From the NCBI GenBank assembly GCA_002838945.1, contig PGXB01000003.1:1-64000 (forward strand): a DNA stretch of 64,000 nt. The letters run 5' to 3'. A program made the translations under genes and the position numbers. Below are positions 7,474 through 16,683 of this stretch, in pieces; positions within the stretch are counted from its first letter, which is position 1, and every line of letters starts with the position of its first letter. The notes beneath the pieces were generated by a model, which saw nothing but the letters and a program-made list of their open reading frames with translations, was not told the DNA's origin and made no database searches. This stretch comes from a candidate division Zixibacteria bacterium HGW-Zixibacteria-1 (lineage in GTDB: Bacteria > Zixibacteria > MSB-5A5 > GN15 > PGXB01).

Positions 7474-8748
7474 CTAATCGCCGGTGTCCCGTTTGACCCA
7501 CGCTTTGACCGAAATAATGCGCTGGCCCTCGGTCCGCTCGACTTCCAGCAGGATATCCTTCCAGCGCAGGACGGTCCCGGCGGTCGGCACCGAGCCGACC
7601 AGATCATAGATCAACCCGCCGACCGTTTCGAATTCGCCGAGGTCATAGTCGAGATCGAACTCTTCGGCCAGCTTCTCGATGGCCAGACCGGGATCGACGC
7701 GGATAGAATTGTCGGACAGGCGGATAATGGCTTCATTTTCGAAATCATGTTCGTCCTGAATCTCGCCGACGATCTCTTCGAGAATGTCCTCCAGCGTAAC
7801 CAATCCGGCCGTGCCGCCGAATTCATCGACAACAATCGCGATATGCACCTTGTTGGCCTTGAACTCGGCCAGGAGATCACTGATTTTCTTTTTCTCCGAG
7901 ACAAAGTGCGGCTCGCGCATGTAATTGGTGATATCGAATGTGGCGGTGCCGTTCGTGAAACCGGTAAAGAGATCCTTGACATAGAGGATACCGATGATGT
8001 TGTCGATGGTGTCGTCATAAACCGGATAGCGCGAGTAGCCGACATCGCGGGTCAGTGACCGGATATCATCGATACCGGTTTTTCGGTCGATGCCTTTAAT
8101 ATTCACGCGCGGCACCATCACCTCGCGCACTTCGGTGACATCGAGCTGAAATATCTGGCCGATCATCTCTTTTTCGTCTTCCTCGATCATCGACTCGGAG
8201 ACACCGGCCTGGTCGGCGAGGGTTTCGAGGGCCCGTTCGATAATATCTTCCTTCTGTTCGTCGGGAATCTTCTGATTCTTGTCATGAACAAAAATTTGGC
8301 CGTAAATCATGACGATCGGTTTGAAGAGAATATATATGCCGACATAAAGCGGCAAATATTTGACGATTTGCCGGTCACCCAGCCGGAGCACCCGGCGCCG
8401 CGGCAGGATTTCGAAGAATATCAAATAAAGCGCCCAGACCGTAACCAGGACAGCGGCATAAGTGACACTGACACGAAAATTAAACGTGTCTATGAAATAG
8501 TCGGCGGCGAGGATCGCCAGAAAGGTCAGCAAAAGGAGCGCCAATGACTTAAAGACAATGATCAACTGGATAGAAATTCGCGGCGACTCGAGAATCTCGG
8601 TCAGATGTTTTTTGCGAAAGTCGGACAATCGTTCGGCAACATGTTCGATGCGTTCCGGTTCGATATAGGCCACCGATGAGTACAAGGCAAGGACATAACC
8701 GATGTAAAAGATCAGACCCGCCATGAGGATATAAGCCGCAATAATCAT
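7474..8748 (-). CDS. CNNM/CorC-HlyC family membrane protein (DUF21-CBS)
   Basis: The 424-residue protein has an N-terminal DUF21 membrane domain with about four hydrophobic segments (residues 1-130). A CBS pair follows (VMVPRVNIKGID to roughly residue 335), then a C-terminal CorC_HlyC domain. Family members are magnesium/cobalt efflux-related proteins and, in Bacteroidetes, the gliding protein GldE. The ATG overlaps the ybeY stop as ATGA, so I prefer it to an in-frame start 35 codons upstream that would run deep into ybeY. Pairing with ybeY, phoH and an HD-7TM gene is a very common bacterial arrangement (ybeX/corC next to ybeY). Transport activity itself is inferred from family. Confidence 0.9.
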   Translation of the reverse strand: MIIAAYILMAGLIFYIGYVLALYSSVAYIEPERIEHVAERLSDFRKKHLTEILESPRISIQLIIVFKSLALLLLTFLAILAADYFIDTFNFRVSVTYAAVLVTVWALYLIFFEILPRRRVLRLGDRQIVKYLPLYVGIYILFKPIVMIYGQIFVHDKNQKIPDEQKEDIIERALETLADQAGVSESMIEEDEKEMIGQIFQLDVTEVREVMVPRVNIKGIDRKTGIDDIRSLTRDVGYSRYPVYDDTIDNIIGILYVKDLFTGFTNGTATFDITNYMREPHFVSEKKKISDLLAEFKANKVHIAIVVDEFGGTAGLVTLEDILEEIVGEIQDEHDFENEAIIRLSDNSIRVDPGLAIEKLAEEFDLDYDLGEFETVGGLIYDLVGSVPTAGTVLRWKDILLEVERTEGQRIISVKAWVKRDTGD

Positions 8749-9167
8749 CGGCTCATCCTCCCCAGATAATATTTCTCTGTCGCCTGCATAAGTTCGGCAT
8801 CGCGCTTTTTCATGTGGTCGTAGCCAAGCAGGTGCAGGAATCCATGACAGCAAAGATGCTGAATTTCGTCCCGGAAACTGACGCCGTCGTCGTCGGCATT
8901 TCGGGCGGCGGTGTCGGTGGAAATATAGATTTCGCCGAACACGGCATCCTCCCCCGGCTCATCATCGATATTGAATGACAGAACATCGGTCGCCCCCTTC
9001 TTCCCGCGAAAGTCCCGGTTGAGGACGGCCATGCGGCGGTCGCGGATGAAGACGAGATTGACCGTACTGTCCGGGGGTTCCTCGTCTTCTTCGATCATTT
9101 CGATCAATTTTATGATCGACTTGCGGGGAATGCGGCGGTTCGATTCTGATATGATATTTATCTGCAT
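8745..9167 (-). CDS. ybeY: Endoribonuclease YbeY (rRNA maturation factor)
   Basis: YbeY is a zinc-dependent endoribonuclease needed for 16S rRNA 3'-end maturation and ribosome quality control. The 140-residue protein has the family motif CHGFLHLLGYDH, which provides the three zinc histidines, and an upstream RGKKGATDVLSF block. Length is normal. Its start overlaps the upstream pgpH stop by one base (TAATG) and its stop overlaps the corC-like start, so all three are translationally coupled. Confidence 0.95.
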   Translation of the reverse strand: MQINIISESNRRIPRKSIIKLIEMIEEDEEPPDSTVNLVFIRDRRMAVLNRDFRGKKGATDVLSFNIDDEPGEDAVFGEIYISTDTAARNADDDGVSFRDEIQHLCCHGFLHLLGYDHMKKRDAELMQATEKYYLGRMSR

Positions 9168-11440
9168 TACTTTTTCTCATCCTTGTCGGGATACTCGATG
9201 CGGTGGTGGAAGGCGCCGATAAGGACCTGCGTGAATGATTCACGAATCATGGCCAGATCCTTCAACGTCAGCGGACATTCCTCGAGTTCACCCGATTGAA
9301 AACGGTCATTTATAATATTTTGCACCAGGTTCCTGATTCGTGCCGGTTTGGGATCGGTCAGGGTCCGGCTGGCGGCCTCGACCGAATCGGCCAGCATCAC
9401 GATGGCGGTTTCTCTTGTCTGTGGTTTCGGGCCGGGATAACGGAATTCATCTTCGGGCGGATTAGCTACCCCCATTTCTTTGGCTTTATTATAAAAATAG
9501 GTCATAATCATCGTCCCATGATGTTCCTCGATAAAATTGAGGACCTCATCGGGAATGTCGGCCTCTTCCCCGATCTGTCTTCCCTTCTTCAGGTGCGAGA
9601 CCAAAACAATGGCCGACATGGTCGGCGTAAGACTTTCATGTTTCGATTTTATACCCAGCTGGTTTTCGACGAAATATTCGGGGATTTCCATTTTCCCGAT
9701 ATCATGGTAATACGCGCCGACCCTGGCCAACAGCGGGTTGGCATCGATAGCCTTGGCGGCCGCCTCGACCAGGTTGCCGATCTGGAACGAATGATGAAAT
9801 GTCCCTGGTGCTTCCAGAGCGAGCCGTTTGAGAAGCGGATTATTAAGGTCGGACAACTCAAGCAGAGTGATATTAGTGGTGAAACCGAATAGTGATTCGA
9901 ATACGGGCAATATACCCATGGCCAGAAGCGGCGACAGGACGGCATTGGCCCAGCCGAAGCCAAGCAGGTTAAGTAATTTTTCTCCCTGCACCACCTTAAA
10001 GGATTCAAGGATAAAGATCATGGCCGTGTACGTGAGCAACAGATAAAGTACCGCTTTGAAGAAATCGGAGCGATGGCGGACCTTCTGAATGGAATAGCAG
10101 GATACCAGGCCGACGATAACGGCGATCAATGATATCGAAAAATTGAACCGCTGTAATATTCCGAGAAGCAGCGCCAGAATAAAGATATTAAAGGTGCCGA
10201 CCTCGGCATCGAAGAGGACGGTTATCAAAATGGCGAATATGGCCACCGGATACAGATAGATGGACAAGTCCCACCTCAGGCCGATAAAGTATATCAGGAT
10301 CAGCTCCAGACCATAAACGAAGAACAGGGCCAGCAATTTGGGGTTGGACATATAGATTTTCTGCTGGAAATAGTAAAGGTAGAGATATAGAGCGAGGAAA
10401 CAGGCGATGATAAGCAGAAATCGTACAACCGCGGGAATCAAGGGCGTCAGCCAGTTTTTCTCTTCGGACAAAGCTTTTTCCTGACGATACATCTCCTCCA
10501 GAATTTTTTCCTGTCTCGGGGTGACCTGGGATCCGGCGCGAACGATGACATCACCGACGGCAACAACCTCACTGGTATCGGAAATCTCATTCATGGCATT
10601 CAGACGGCGGGTGTTCATCTCTTCGATATTAACGGTCAGATTGGGAACAATAAAATCACGGCCGTATTCATAGTACTCATCGACATTGAAAGAGTCGATC
10701 AGGTAGCGATTGTTCAATGCCGCCAGGAGATTGACATAGGCCAGTGACAGATCCAGAAGCTTGTCACGAACCATGAATATTTCGCGATTTCCGATTCTCA
10801 CGATAACAGAACGGTTTTTTGCCTCCGGAAGGCCGCTTCGATCAGGCAGGACGCCGGTATAGTATATTTGATTTTTCAAGATATCTTCAATTATGGATTT
10901 AGTAAAATTAATGCTCTGATTTTTAAGAAGTTTTTCGAAGGTGGCCGGTCGAATCGATGGAAATTCCAGCATATAAGTCTGCTTTAACGAATCGACAATG
11001 GAGTCCAAGGTTTGGGGAGGCAGCCGTTGCGATTTCATCAGGGAATCGATGATTCCGGCAACTTGTCTTCCGCGACTCATAAAGCGGTCGAAATTCTGAA
11101 GCGTGGAATCGACTATAACGGTGTCACATTCAATAATGGTAGGAATGGCATTGGCGGCGGATTCCTTCTCCTCGCGCAATTCATCGCTCGTTTTAAGCAT
11201 CGTAAACTGTAACGGCGCTAAAATATCCTTTTGGGAGATTTCGCCTTTGCGAGGAAAGTCAAAGGGTCGGAGGAAATTTTCGACCGGATATAGAAAAGCG
11301 ATGGCGGCGGATACCAGCAGCACCATCAAATATTTATTTATTTTACTGCTGGTGCGCGTGGTCGGCAGCTGACGCGTTTCGGCCTTGACCTTCAGAAACC
11401 TTTTGATCAGTCTTTTTAATCTTATCAGGACTTTGTACAT
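9167..11440 (-). CDS. pgpH: 7TM-HD cyclic-di-AMP phosphodiesterase PgpH-like
   Basis: The 757-residue membrane protein has the 7TMR-HDED layout. One N-terminal helix (about 35-52) is followed by a large extracytoplasmic domain to about residue 320, seven transmembrane helices to about 510 and a cytoplasmic HD domain. The HD domain shows the metal motif with HHSFQIGNL, HDIGK at 579-583 and EEHHGTMI. Characterised members hydrolyse cyclic di-AMP to pApA. It sits between phoH and ybeY, the classic gene order. No diadenylate cyclase is in the window, so the substrate is assigned by family. Confidence 0.9.
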   Translation of the reverse strand: MYKVLIRLKRLIKRFLKVKAETRQLPTTRTSSKINKYLMVLLVSAAIAFLYPVENFLRPFDFPRKGEISQKDILAPLQFTMLKTSDELREEKESAANAIPTIIECDTVIVDSTLQNFDRFMSRGRQVAGIIDSLMKSQRLPPQTLDSIVDSLKQTYMLEFPSIRPATFEKLLKNQSINFTKSIIEDILKNQIYYTGVLPDRSGLPEAKNRSVIVRIGNREIFMVRDKLLDLSLAYVNLLAALNNRYLIDSFNVDEYYEYGRDFIVPNLTVNIEEMNTRRLNAMNEISDTSEVVAVGDVIVRAGSQVTPRQEKILEEMYRQEKALSEEKNWLTPLIPAVVRFLLIIACFLALYLYLYYFQQKIYMSNPKLLALFFVYGLELILIYFIGLRWDLSIYLYPVAIFAILITVLFDAEVGTFNIFILALLLGILQRFNFSISLIAVIVGLVSCYSIQKVRHRSDFFKAVLYLLLTYTAMIFILESFKVVQGEKLLNLLGFGWANAVLSPLLAMGILPVFESLFGFTTNITLLELSDLNNPLLKRLALEAPGTFHHSFQIGNLVEAAAKAIDANPLLARVGAYYHDIGKMEIPEYFVENQLGIKSKHESLTPTMSAIVLVSHLKKGRQIGEEADIPDEVLNFIEEHHGTMIMTYFYNKAKEMGVANPPEDEFRYPGPKPQTRETAIVMLADSVEAASRTLTDPKPARIRNLVQNIINDRFQSGELEECPLTLKDLAMIRESFTQVLIGAFHHRIEYPDKDEKK

Positions 11441-11460
11441 ATGTCCGGGGAGGTCCCTCT

Positions 11461-12441
11461 TTACCCCTTTCGACGTTTCTTCTCGTACTTTTCATAAGCA
11501 CGAATAATTTTCTGCACCAACGGATGGCGCACGACATCCTTGTCGGTTAAATATACAAATTCAATGCCGCTGACGTCCTTTAAAATTTTCTGAATGACGA
11601 CCAGGCCCGAGGATTTATTTTCGTCGAGATCGATCTGAGTAATATCTCCGGTAATAACGGCCTGGGAACCCTCGCCCAGGCGGGTCAGAAACATTTTCAT
11701 CTGCGCCGGGGTGGTATTCTGGGCCTCATCGAGAATGACAAAAGTATTATTCAATGTCCGCCCGCGCATAAAAGCGAGCGGGACAATTTCGATGATGCCG
11801 AGGTCGATCAGTTTCTTGATTTTCTCGGCCTGCATCATCTCATGGAGAGCGTCATAGACCGGCCTGAGATAAGGATCGACTTTGGCCCGGATATCCCCCG
11901 GAAGAAAACCCAGTGATTCGCCGGCCTCAACGGCCGGACGCACCAGGACAATTCGATTAACGCGTTTATTTTTGAGAGCGGCGACAGCGACAGCAACAGC
12001 CAGATAGGTTTTTCCGGTGCCGGCCGGGCCGATCGAAAAGACGATATCATTATCATTGATAGTGTTCAAGTAGAGTTTCTGCCCGACGGTTTTGGGGCGC
12101 ACCTCCCGTTTCAGATGGGCCAGCGTCTGGACATCATCAATTATCGAAGCTGGTCCCCCCTGACCTTCCCGGACCATTTCCATGGAGTAGTTAAGATATT
12201 GCTCGGTAATATAATTTCCATGGCGAACGCGTGTCACCAGATCCTCGATAAGATCGATGATTTGTCGGACTTCGTCCTGACCGCCTTCGACTATGATTTT
12301 ATTGCCGCGGGCGACAATGGATGCCACGAACGACTTTTCGATCATTCTCAAATAAATATCATTTTGGCCGAAGACCAAGCGAGGATCGATATCTTCGATC
12401 ATATATGTCTGTGATATTTTTTCCAACGATTTTGATTGCAT
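11461..12441 (-). CDS. PhoH-like ATPase
   Basis: The 326-residue cytoplasmic protein has a short KH-like N-terminal region (residues about 20-75) and a P-loop domain with Walker A GPAGTGKT at 138-145, Walker B VILDEAQN and a conserved TGD sensor. PhoH proteins are ATPases linked to RNA metabolism, often encoded with YbeY as here. The start follows an AAGG-containing leader. Twenty bases separate it from pgpH and it is probably in the same transcript. Confidence 0.92.
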   Translation of the reverse strand: MQSKSLEKISQTYMIEDIDPRLVFGQNDIYLRMIEKSFVASIVARGNKIIVEGGQDEVRQIIDLIEDLVTRVRHGNYITEQYLNYSMEMVREGQGGPASIIDDVQTLAHLKREVRPKTVGQKLYLNTINDNDIVFSIGPAGTGKTYLAVAVAVAALKNKRVNRIVLVRPAVEAGESLGFLPGDIRAKVDPYLRPVYDALHEMMQAEKIKKLIDLGIIEIVPLAFMRGRTLNNTFVILDEAQNTTPAQMKMFLTRLGEGSQAVITGDITQIDLDENKSSGLVVIQKILKDVSGIEFVYLTDKDVVRHPLVQKIIRAYEKYEKKRRKG

Positions 12442-12464
12442 CTCAAACCTTAATATAAGCCATT

Positions 12465-14279
12465 CTAAGATTTTTGCAAGCCCAACTCTTTGAGCTGTTC
12501 GGAATCGATATCGGACGGCGCGCCATCCATAAGCGACTGGGCGGTGGCCGTTTTGGGAAAGGCGATGACATCACGGATGCTGTCGGTCCCGGTCATCAGC
12601 GCAACAATCCTGTCCAGCCCGGCCGCGATACCGCCATGCGGCGGCGGGCCGTATTCCAGAGCGCGAAGAAGGAAACCGAACATTTTTTCGGCCCGCTCAT
12701 CGTTCATGCCCAGAATGTTCAATATTTTTTGCTGCATCTCGCGCCGATGATTACGAATACTTCCTGAGGCCAATTCGACCCCGTTCAACACCAGGTCATA
12801 CTGCTCGGCCCTTATTTTTCTGAGAGGGTGGTGGACGCTGCTGACCGGCAGGGTGGTTTCGGCCGCTTCGTTCAGATAATGCAGGTCCTCCTCAATCGGC
12901 AATGAGACAATATTATGCATCGCTTCCAGCCGCTGATGCTCTTCGTTATACTCGAATAACGGAAAATGCTGAACCCAGCAGAAACGCCAGCTGCCGCTGT
13001 CGATCAGCTTATGGGATCGGCCAAGATGCAGGCGAAGCTGGCCGAGAATCATCTCCGTTTTCAAGCGGGCATCGGAAATAATAAACACCGCATCGCCGGT
13101 ATGGGCATCGACTCTACGGAAGATATCCTCCTTGGCCGAGTCGCCGATGAATTTTAAAATGGGAGATTTATCGCCCTCTTCCTGGCGCAGGATATAAGCC
13201 AATCCGCCGGCTCCAAGTTTTTTCGCAAGCTCGGTCAACTCATCAATCTGTTTGCGGGAATAATTGCCGCCGCCTTTCAGGCAGATGGCTTTGACGACGC
13301 CGCCGTTTTTAACATTGTCCGAAAAAACCTTGAATTCAGTATTTCCGGCAATATCAGTAATATCATTAATTTCCATTCCAAAGCGAAGATCGGGCTTATC
13401 TATACCCCAGCGGTTCATAGCATCGGAATATTCATATTGCGGGAAAGGTGTCTCCAATTTGACGCCGAGCACTTTATCAAAAAGGTCGGTCATCATGCCT
13501 TCAACCACGGCGAAGATATCTTCCCTGGTGACAAAAGACATTTCGATATCGATCTGGGTATGTTCGGGCTGACGATCGGAGCGAAGGTCCTCATCACGCA
13601 GACACCGGGCAAGCTGGAAATATTTGTCGAATCCCGAAATCATAAGAATCTGTTTGAGCAATTGCGGCGATTGGGGCAAAGCATAAAATTTGCCCTTTTG
13701 CACCCGGCTGGGGACAACATAGTCGCGCGCACCCTCGGGAGTGGAGCGAATCAGGAGAGGGGTTTCGATTTCCAAAAATCCATTTGCCGAAAGGTAATTT
13801 CGGACGGTCATGGCGGCGCGGTGCCGGGTTTTTATTCTTTCCTGAAGCGGGCGGCGCCTTAAATCGAGGTAGCGGTATTCAAGGCGCAAAACTTCGCTGG
13901 CATCAACGTCATCGACAATTTCAAACGGCGGTGTCTTGGAATCCGAAAGCAGGGATATTTTGTCGGCCGCAACCTCGATTTGCCCGGTTTTCATTTTTTC
14001 ATTTTCGGTTCCGGAGGGACGGCGGTTAACGATACCTGAAGCCGATATGACAAATTCATGGCGCATTTTCGAGGCCGCTTCAAAAACAACCGCAGCGACT
14101 TTTTCGGGATTGAAGACAACCTGGGTAAGGCCGTAGCGGTCGCGAAGATCCAGGAAGAGCAATCCGCCAAGATTACGATACTCCTGGACCCAGCCGTTCA
14201 GAGTAACTTGCTCTCCGACATTTTCAATGGTTAATTGACCGCAGTTGTGAGTGCGCTTAAGGCTTTTGAACGAATACAA
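12465..14279 (-). CDS. aspS: Aspartyl-tRNA synthetase
   Basis: The 604-residue enzyme is a bacterial-type class II synthetase: an OB-fold anticodon-binding domain (1-110), a catalytic core with motif 2 RDEDLRSDRQPEHTQ, a GAD insertion (about 285-420) and motif 3 GIAAGLDRIVALM. It charges tRNA(Asp). Because a GatCAB system is partly present, it may be the non-discriminating form that also charges tRNA(Asn), but sequence alone does not decide this. The start is TTG, placed five bases after GGAG; no ATG is available nearby in frame with a better signal. It heads the phoH-pgpH-ybeY-corC run. Confidence 0.95.
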   Translation of the reverse strand: MYSFKSLKRTHNCGQLTIENVGEQVTLNGWVQEYRNLGGLLFLDLRDRYGLTQVVFNPEKVAAVVFEAASKMRHEFVISASGIVNRRPSGTENEKMKTGQIEVAADKISLLSDSKTPPFEIVDDVDASEVLRLEYRYLDLRRRPLQERIKTRHRAAMTVRNYLSANGFLEIETPLLIRSTPEGARDYVVPSRVQKGKFYALPQSPQLLKQILMISGFDKYFQLARCLRDEDLRSDRQPEHTQIDIEMSFVTREDIFAVVEGMMTDLFDKVLGVKLETPFPQYEYSDAMNRWGIDKPDLRFGMEINDITDIAGNTEFKVFSDNVKNGGVVKAICLKGGGNYSRKQIDELTELAKKLGAGGLAYILRQEEGDKSPILKFIGDSAKEDIFRRVDAHTGDAVFIISDARLKTEMILGQLRLHLGRSHKLIDSGSWRFCWVQHFPLFEYNEEHQRLEAMHNIVSLPIEEDLHYLNEAAETTLPVSSVHHPLRKIRAEQYDLVLNGVELASGSIRNHRREMQQKILNILGMNDERAEKMFGFLLRALEYGPPPHGGIAAGLDRIVALMTGTDSIRDVIAFPKTATAQSLMDGAPSDIDSEQLKELGLQKS

Positions 14280-14368
14280 TTAATCTCCAATAACTTTTTA
14301 TCGTTTCAATATTTAGTTCGGCAAATAAGCTGCCAATTTAAATATACAATGATTACGCTCAGCGGTCG

Positions 14369-14397
14369 AAATTAAGTAAACATAACCAAAATGTCAA
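14369..14397 (-). promoter_or_regulatory. Possible promoter for aspS run
   Basis: A perfect TTGACA (minus strand, 14397-14392) lies about 115 bases before the aspS start in an AT-rich leader. At 17 bases spacing the -10 is only TAATTT, so the call is weak. Confidence 0.3.
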
Positions 14398-14456
14398 TAG
14401 GAACAGAAATTATACGATTTTGTTATACGATTGGAAAAAAGGAGGCTAATATTGGC

Positions 14457-14484
14457 TTGACAAAAGCCGGGCATATAGTATAAT
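14457..14484 (+). promoter_or_regulatory. Strong sigma70-type promoter upstream of the IIA gene
   Basis: TTGACA (14457-14462) and TATAAT (14479-14484) are both perfect consensus boxes, separated by 16 bases. The predicted transcript start near 14491 leaves a 30-40 base leader. It fires away from aspS. Confidence 0.75.
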
Positions 14485-14526
14485 TGCTTCAAGTGTAACG
14501 GCTTAAGGCCGATATTTATATTGAAT

Positions 14527-15027
14527 ATGAATATATCGCGATTTTTATCAGAGGATTTGATTGACCTGAATTTTCAGGTCGATCTGGAAGAACCGTCAGA
14601 GGAAACTTCGACCGTCCGATGGCGCCAGCGCAATAAAGAACATATTCTGGCGGCGCTGGTTAAACTGATTGGTAATTCGGGCCGAACCGGCAATGATACA
14701 AAATTGCTGACTGATTTTATCAACCGGGAAAGAAAAGCGACAACCGGCATCGGTAACGGGATAGCCATTCCTCACATTCGGAGTATGCAGGCAAAGGAAT
14801 TTATTCTCGGCTTTGCCCGTAATGCCGACGGGTATGATTTTGATTCTCTGGACAAGCAGCCGACCCATATGTTTTTCATAATGGCGGCGCCGCCGTATGA
14901 CGACAATTTGTATCTTCGAGTTTTTAAAGCCCTCGCCGAAAGTCTTCAATATGAATCATTCCGTGAAGAATTGATGCAGGCTGAGAAACCTTTTGATATA
15001 ATTCGAGCTTTCAGAAGCGTTGAATAA
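14527..15027 (+). CDS. PTS IIA-domain (PtsN-like) protein
   Basis: The protein of about 166 residues is a stand-alone EIIA domain of the fructose/nitrogen type (PTS_EIIA_2). The phosphorylatable histidine is in GIAIPHIRS near residue 83, and the C-terminal FKALAESLQ..FREEL matches the family. No permease, HPr or enzyme I gene is nearby, so a regulatory role such as EIIA-Ntr is more likely than sugar transport. ATG is used; a TTG two codons upstream is an alternative, and neither has a good Shine-Dalgarno. It is a single-gene unit under a consensus promoter. Confidence 0.82.
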   Translation: MNISRFLSEDLIDLNFQVDLEEPSEETSTVRWRQRNKEHILAALVKLIGNSGRTGNDTKLLTDFINRERKATTGIGNGIAIPHIRSMQAKEFILGFARNADGYDFDSLDKQPTHMFFIMAAPPYDDNLYLRVFKALAESLQYESFREELMQAEKPFDIIRAFRSVE

Positions 15028-15037
15028 CCACCCGGTT

Positions 15038-15634
15038 TTACCGTTTATATTTTCCCATCAATTGTGTTGAGGCCAAAACATGGCCTTCCATTTTTTGGCT
15101 CAAAACTTCGGCGCTGATCCCTTTGCTGATCTGTTGCCGGTCAAAATCAAGAAGGATATCGAGCGCATAAAGCTTGAAGAAATAACGATGCGTCGATCCT
15201 CTGGGAGGACACGGCCCCCCATAACCAAACCGCCTGAAATCGTTGATACCCTGGGTTACTTTGACAGTGGAATCAGGTCCAATAACCGGCGAAATATCCC
15301 TGGAAATACCCTCAGGCAGTTCAGTTATACCCGGCGGCAAATTGAAAATGATCCAATGGACCCAGACACCCATCGGCGCATCAGGATCATCACAGATCAA
15401 AGCCAGCGATTTCGTTTTCTTTGGAACATTGGAAATTGACAATTGCGGGGAAATATCAACATTATCACAGGTGAACTTCCGGGGAATCATTTCCCCATCC
15501 TTGAATGCAGGACTGGATAGCTGCATTTGATCCTCCCCGTGCTTAGAGGACTTCACATTTTCATCCTGTATACTGTAAGCAGTCATATATGTAAAAATCA
15601 GAGACAATGATATAAAAAATACTCTGATTGTCAT
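15038..15634 (-). CDS. Exported PEBP / YbhB-family protein
   Basis: The 198-residue protein has a signal-peptide-like N terminus (RVFFISLSLIFTYMTAYS) and then the phosphatidylethanolamine-binding fold of the bacterial YbhB/YbcL type. Visible signatures are the ligand-site motif DDPDAPMGVWVHWI, the GPCPPRGSTHRYFF block and a conserved DNVDISPQL segment. Members bind small anionic ligands, and the bacterial role is not settled. GGGAG lies seven bases before the ATG. It is convergent with the IIA gene, only ten bases away. Confidence 0.88.
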   Translation of the reverse strand: MTIRVFFISLSLIFTYMTAYSIQDENVKSSKHGEDQMQLSSPAFKDGEMIPRKFTCDNVDISPQLSISNVPKKTKSLALICDDPDAPMGVWVHWIIFNLPPGITELPEGISRDISPVIGPDSTVKVTQGINDFRRFGYGGPCPPRGSTHRYFFKLYALDILLDFDRQQISKGISAEVLSQKMEGHVLASTQLMGKYKR

Positions 15635-15842
15635 TTTAGGGCTCCCTTATAAAGATACGGGAGGGTCCTTCCCTCCCATTTGATATTTTAATTAAGCTGA
15701 TTTATGATGAAATGTCAAGGACAAACGGATCCCGGACCTCCAAAATGGAGATACTTGATAAGATATACTACATCGAAATCTCAGACATACCTCGGCCAAT
15801 TCAATAAATTGTAAAACATAACAAAAGCGAATTGAATGGAGT
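15635..15842. other. Intergenic, nothing recognised
   Basis: About 200 AT-rich bases precede the PEBP gene. GGGAGGGTCCTTCCCTCCC near 15659-15677 is an interrupted palindrome just upstream of the PEBP start region, but it has no adjacent U-run. No gene is supported. Confidence 0.4.
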
Positions 15843-15872
15843 AAAAAGGCCGCCGGGATGAATCCGGCGGCC
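15843..15872 (-). terminator. Rho-independent terminator of the nfeD-slipin operon
   Basis: GGCCGCCGG (15848-15856) pairs perfectly with CCGGCGGCC (15864-15872) around a seven-base loop. On the minus strand the hairpin is followed directly by TTTTT, 25 bases after the slipin stop. Confidence 0.85.
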
Positions 15873-15896
15873 GCTGAATCTTCACTAAGATGCTGT

Positions 15897-16664
15897 TTAT
15901 TCTACCTTGTCACGCGGTTTTCCAAATGAGGCGAATGACTCCAATAGTTCAATCGGTATAGGGAAAACAATTGTTGAACCTTTATTTACAGAGATTTCGG
16001 TCAAAGTTTGCAACATACGCAGGATGATGGCCTGGGGAGCAGTGGCAATAACTTTGGCTGCTTCGGAAAGTTTTTGCGACGCCTGGAACTCACCCTCGGC
16101 ATGAATTACCTTGGAGCGCCGCTCACGTTCGGCCTCCGCCTGCCGTGCAATGGCGCGGGTCATCTCGGGCGGCAGATCGACATTCTTGACTTCGACCACG
16201 GAGACTTTGATTCCCCAGGGTTCGGTTTGATGATCAATAATTTTCTGGAGTTCCTGATTGATTTTTTCCCTGTTTGATAACAGCTCATCCAGATCCACCT
16301 GGCCCAATATGGAACGCAGGGTGGTCTGGGCTATCTGCGAAGTGGCCTCGAAGAAATTGGCCACGGCAACAATTGCCTTGTTGGGATCCATGACACGGAA
16401 ATAGAGCACGGCATTGACCTTGACGGAAACGTTGTCGCGGGTAATGACATCCTGCGGCGGGACGTCAAAAGTGATGGTGCGCAGATCGACCCGGGTCATA
16501 CGATCGACCAGCGGGATAAGCAGGATAATGCCGGGGCCCTTGGCGCCAATCAGACGGCCCAGGCGGAAAACGACACCCCGTTCATATTCTTTCAAAATCC
16601 TGATGGCATTGGTCAGGATGATAAGAGCCAAAAACAGGCCAACAACAATACTTGGTAAAGCCAT
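15897..16664 (-). CDS. Slipin / stomatin-like SPFH protein
   Basis: The 255-residue protein has one N-terminal membrane anchor (residues 5-22) followed by an SPFH domain ([13 protein letters not shown] onward) and a short helical C-terminal part with [13 protein letters not shown]. It belongs to the slipin group that accompanies NfeD-type membrane proteases, where it is thought to organise membrane microdomains and to be a protease substrate or partner. AAGGAAGGA precedes the ATG. The nfeD-like gene ends 19 bases upstream and the pair shares a terminator. Confidence 0.93.
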   Translation of the reverse strand: MALPSIVVGLFLALIILTNAIRILKEYERGVVFRLGRLIGAKGPGIILLIPLVDRMTRVDLRTITFDVPPQDVITRDNVSVKVNAVLYFRVMDPNKAIVAVANFFEATSQIAQTTLRSILGQVDLDELLSNREKINQELQKIIDHQTEPWGIKVSVVEVKNVDLPPEMTRAIARQAEAERERRSKVIHAEGEFQASQKLSEAAKVIATAPQAIILRMLQTLTEISVNKGSTIVFPIPIELLESFASFGKPRDKVE

Positions 16665-16683
16665 TTTAATCCTTCCTTTATAA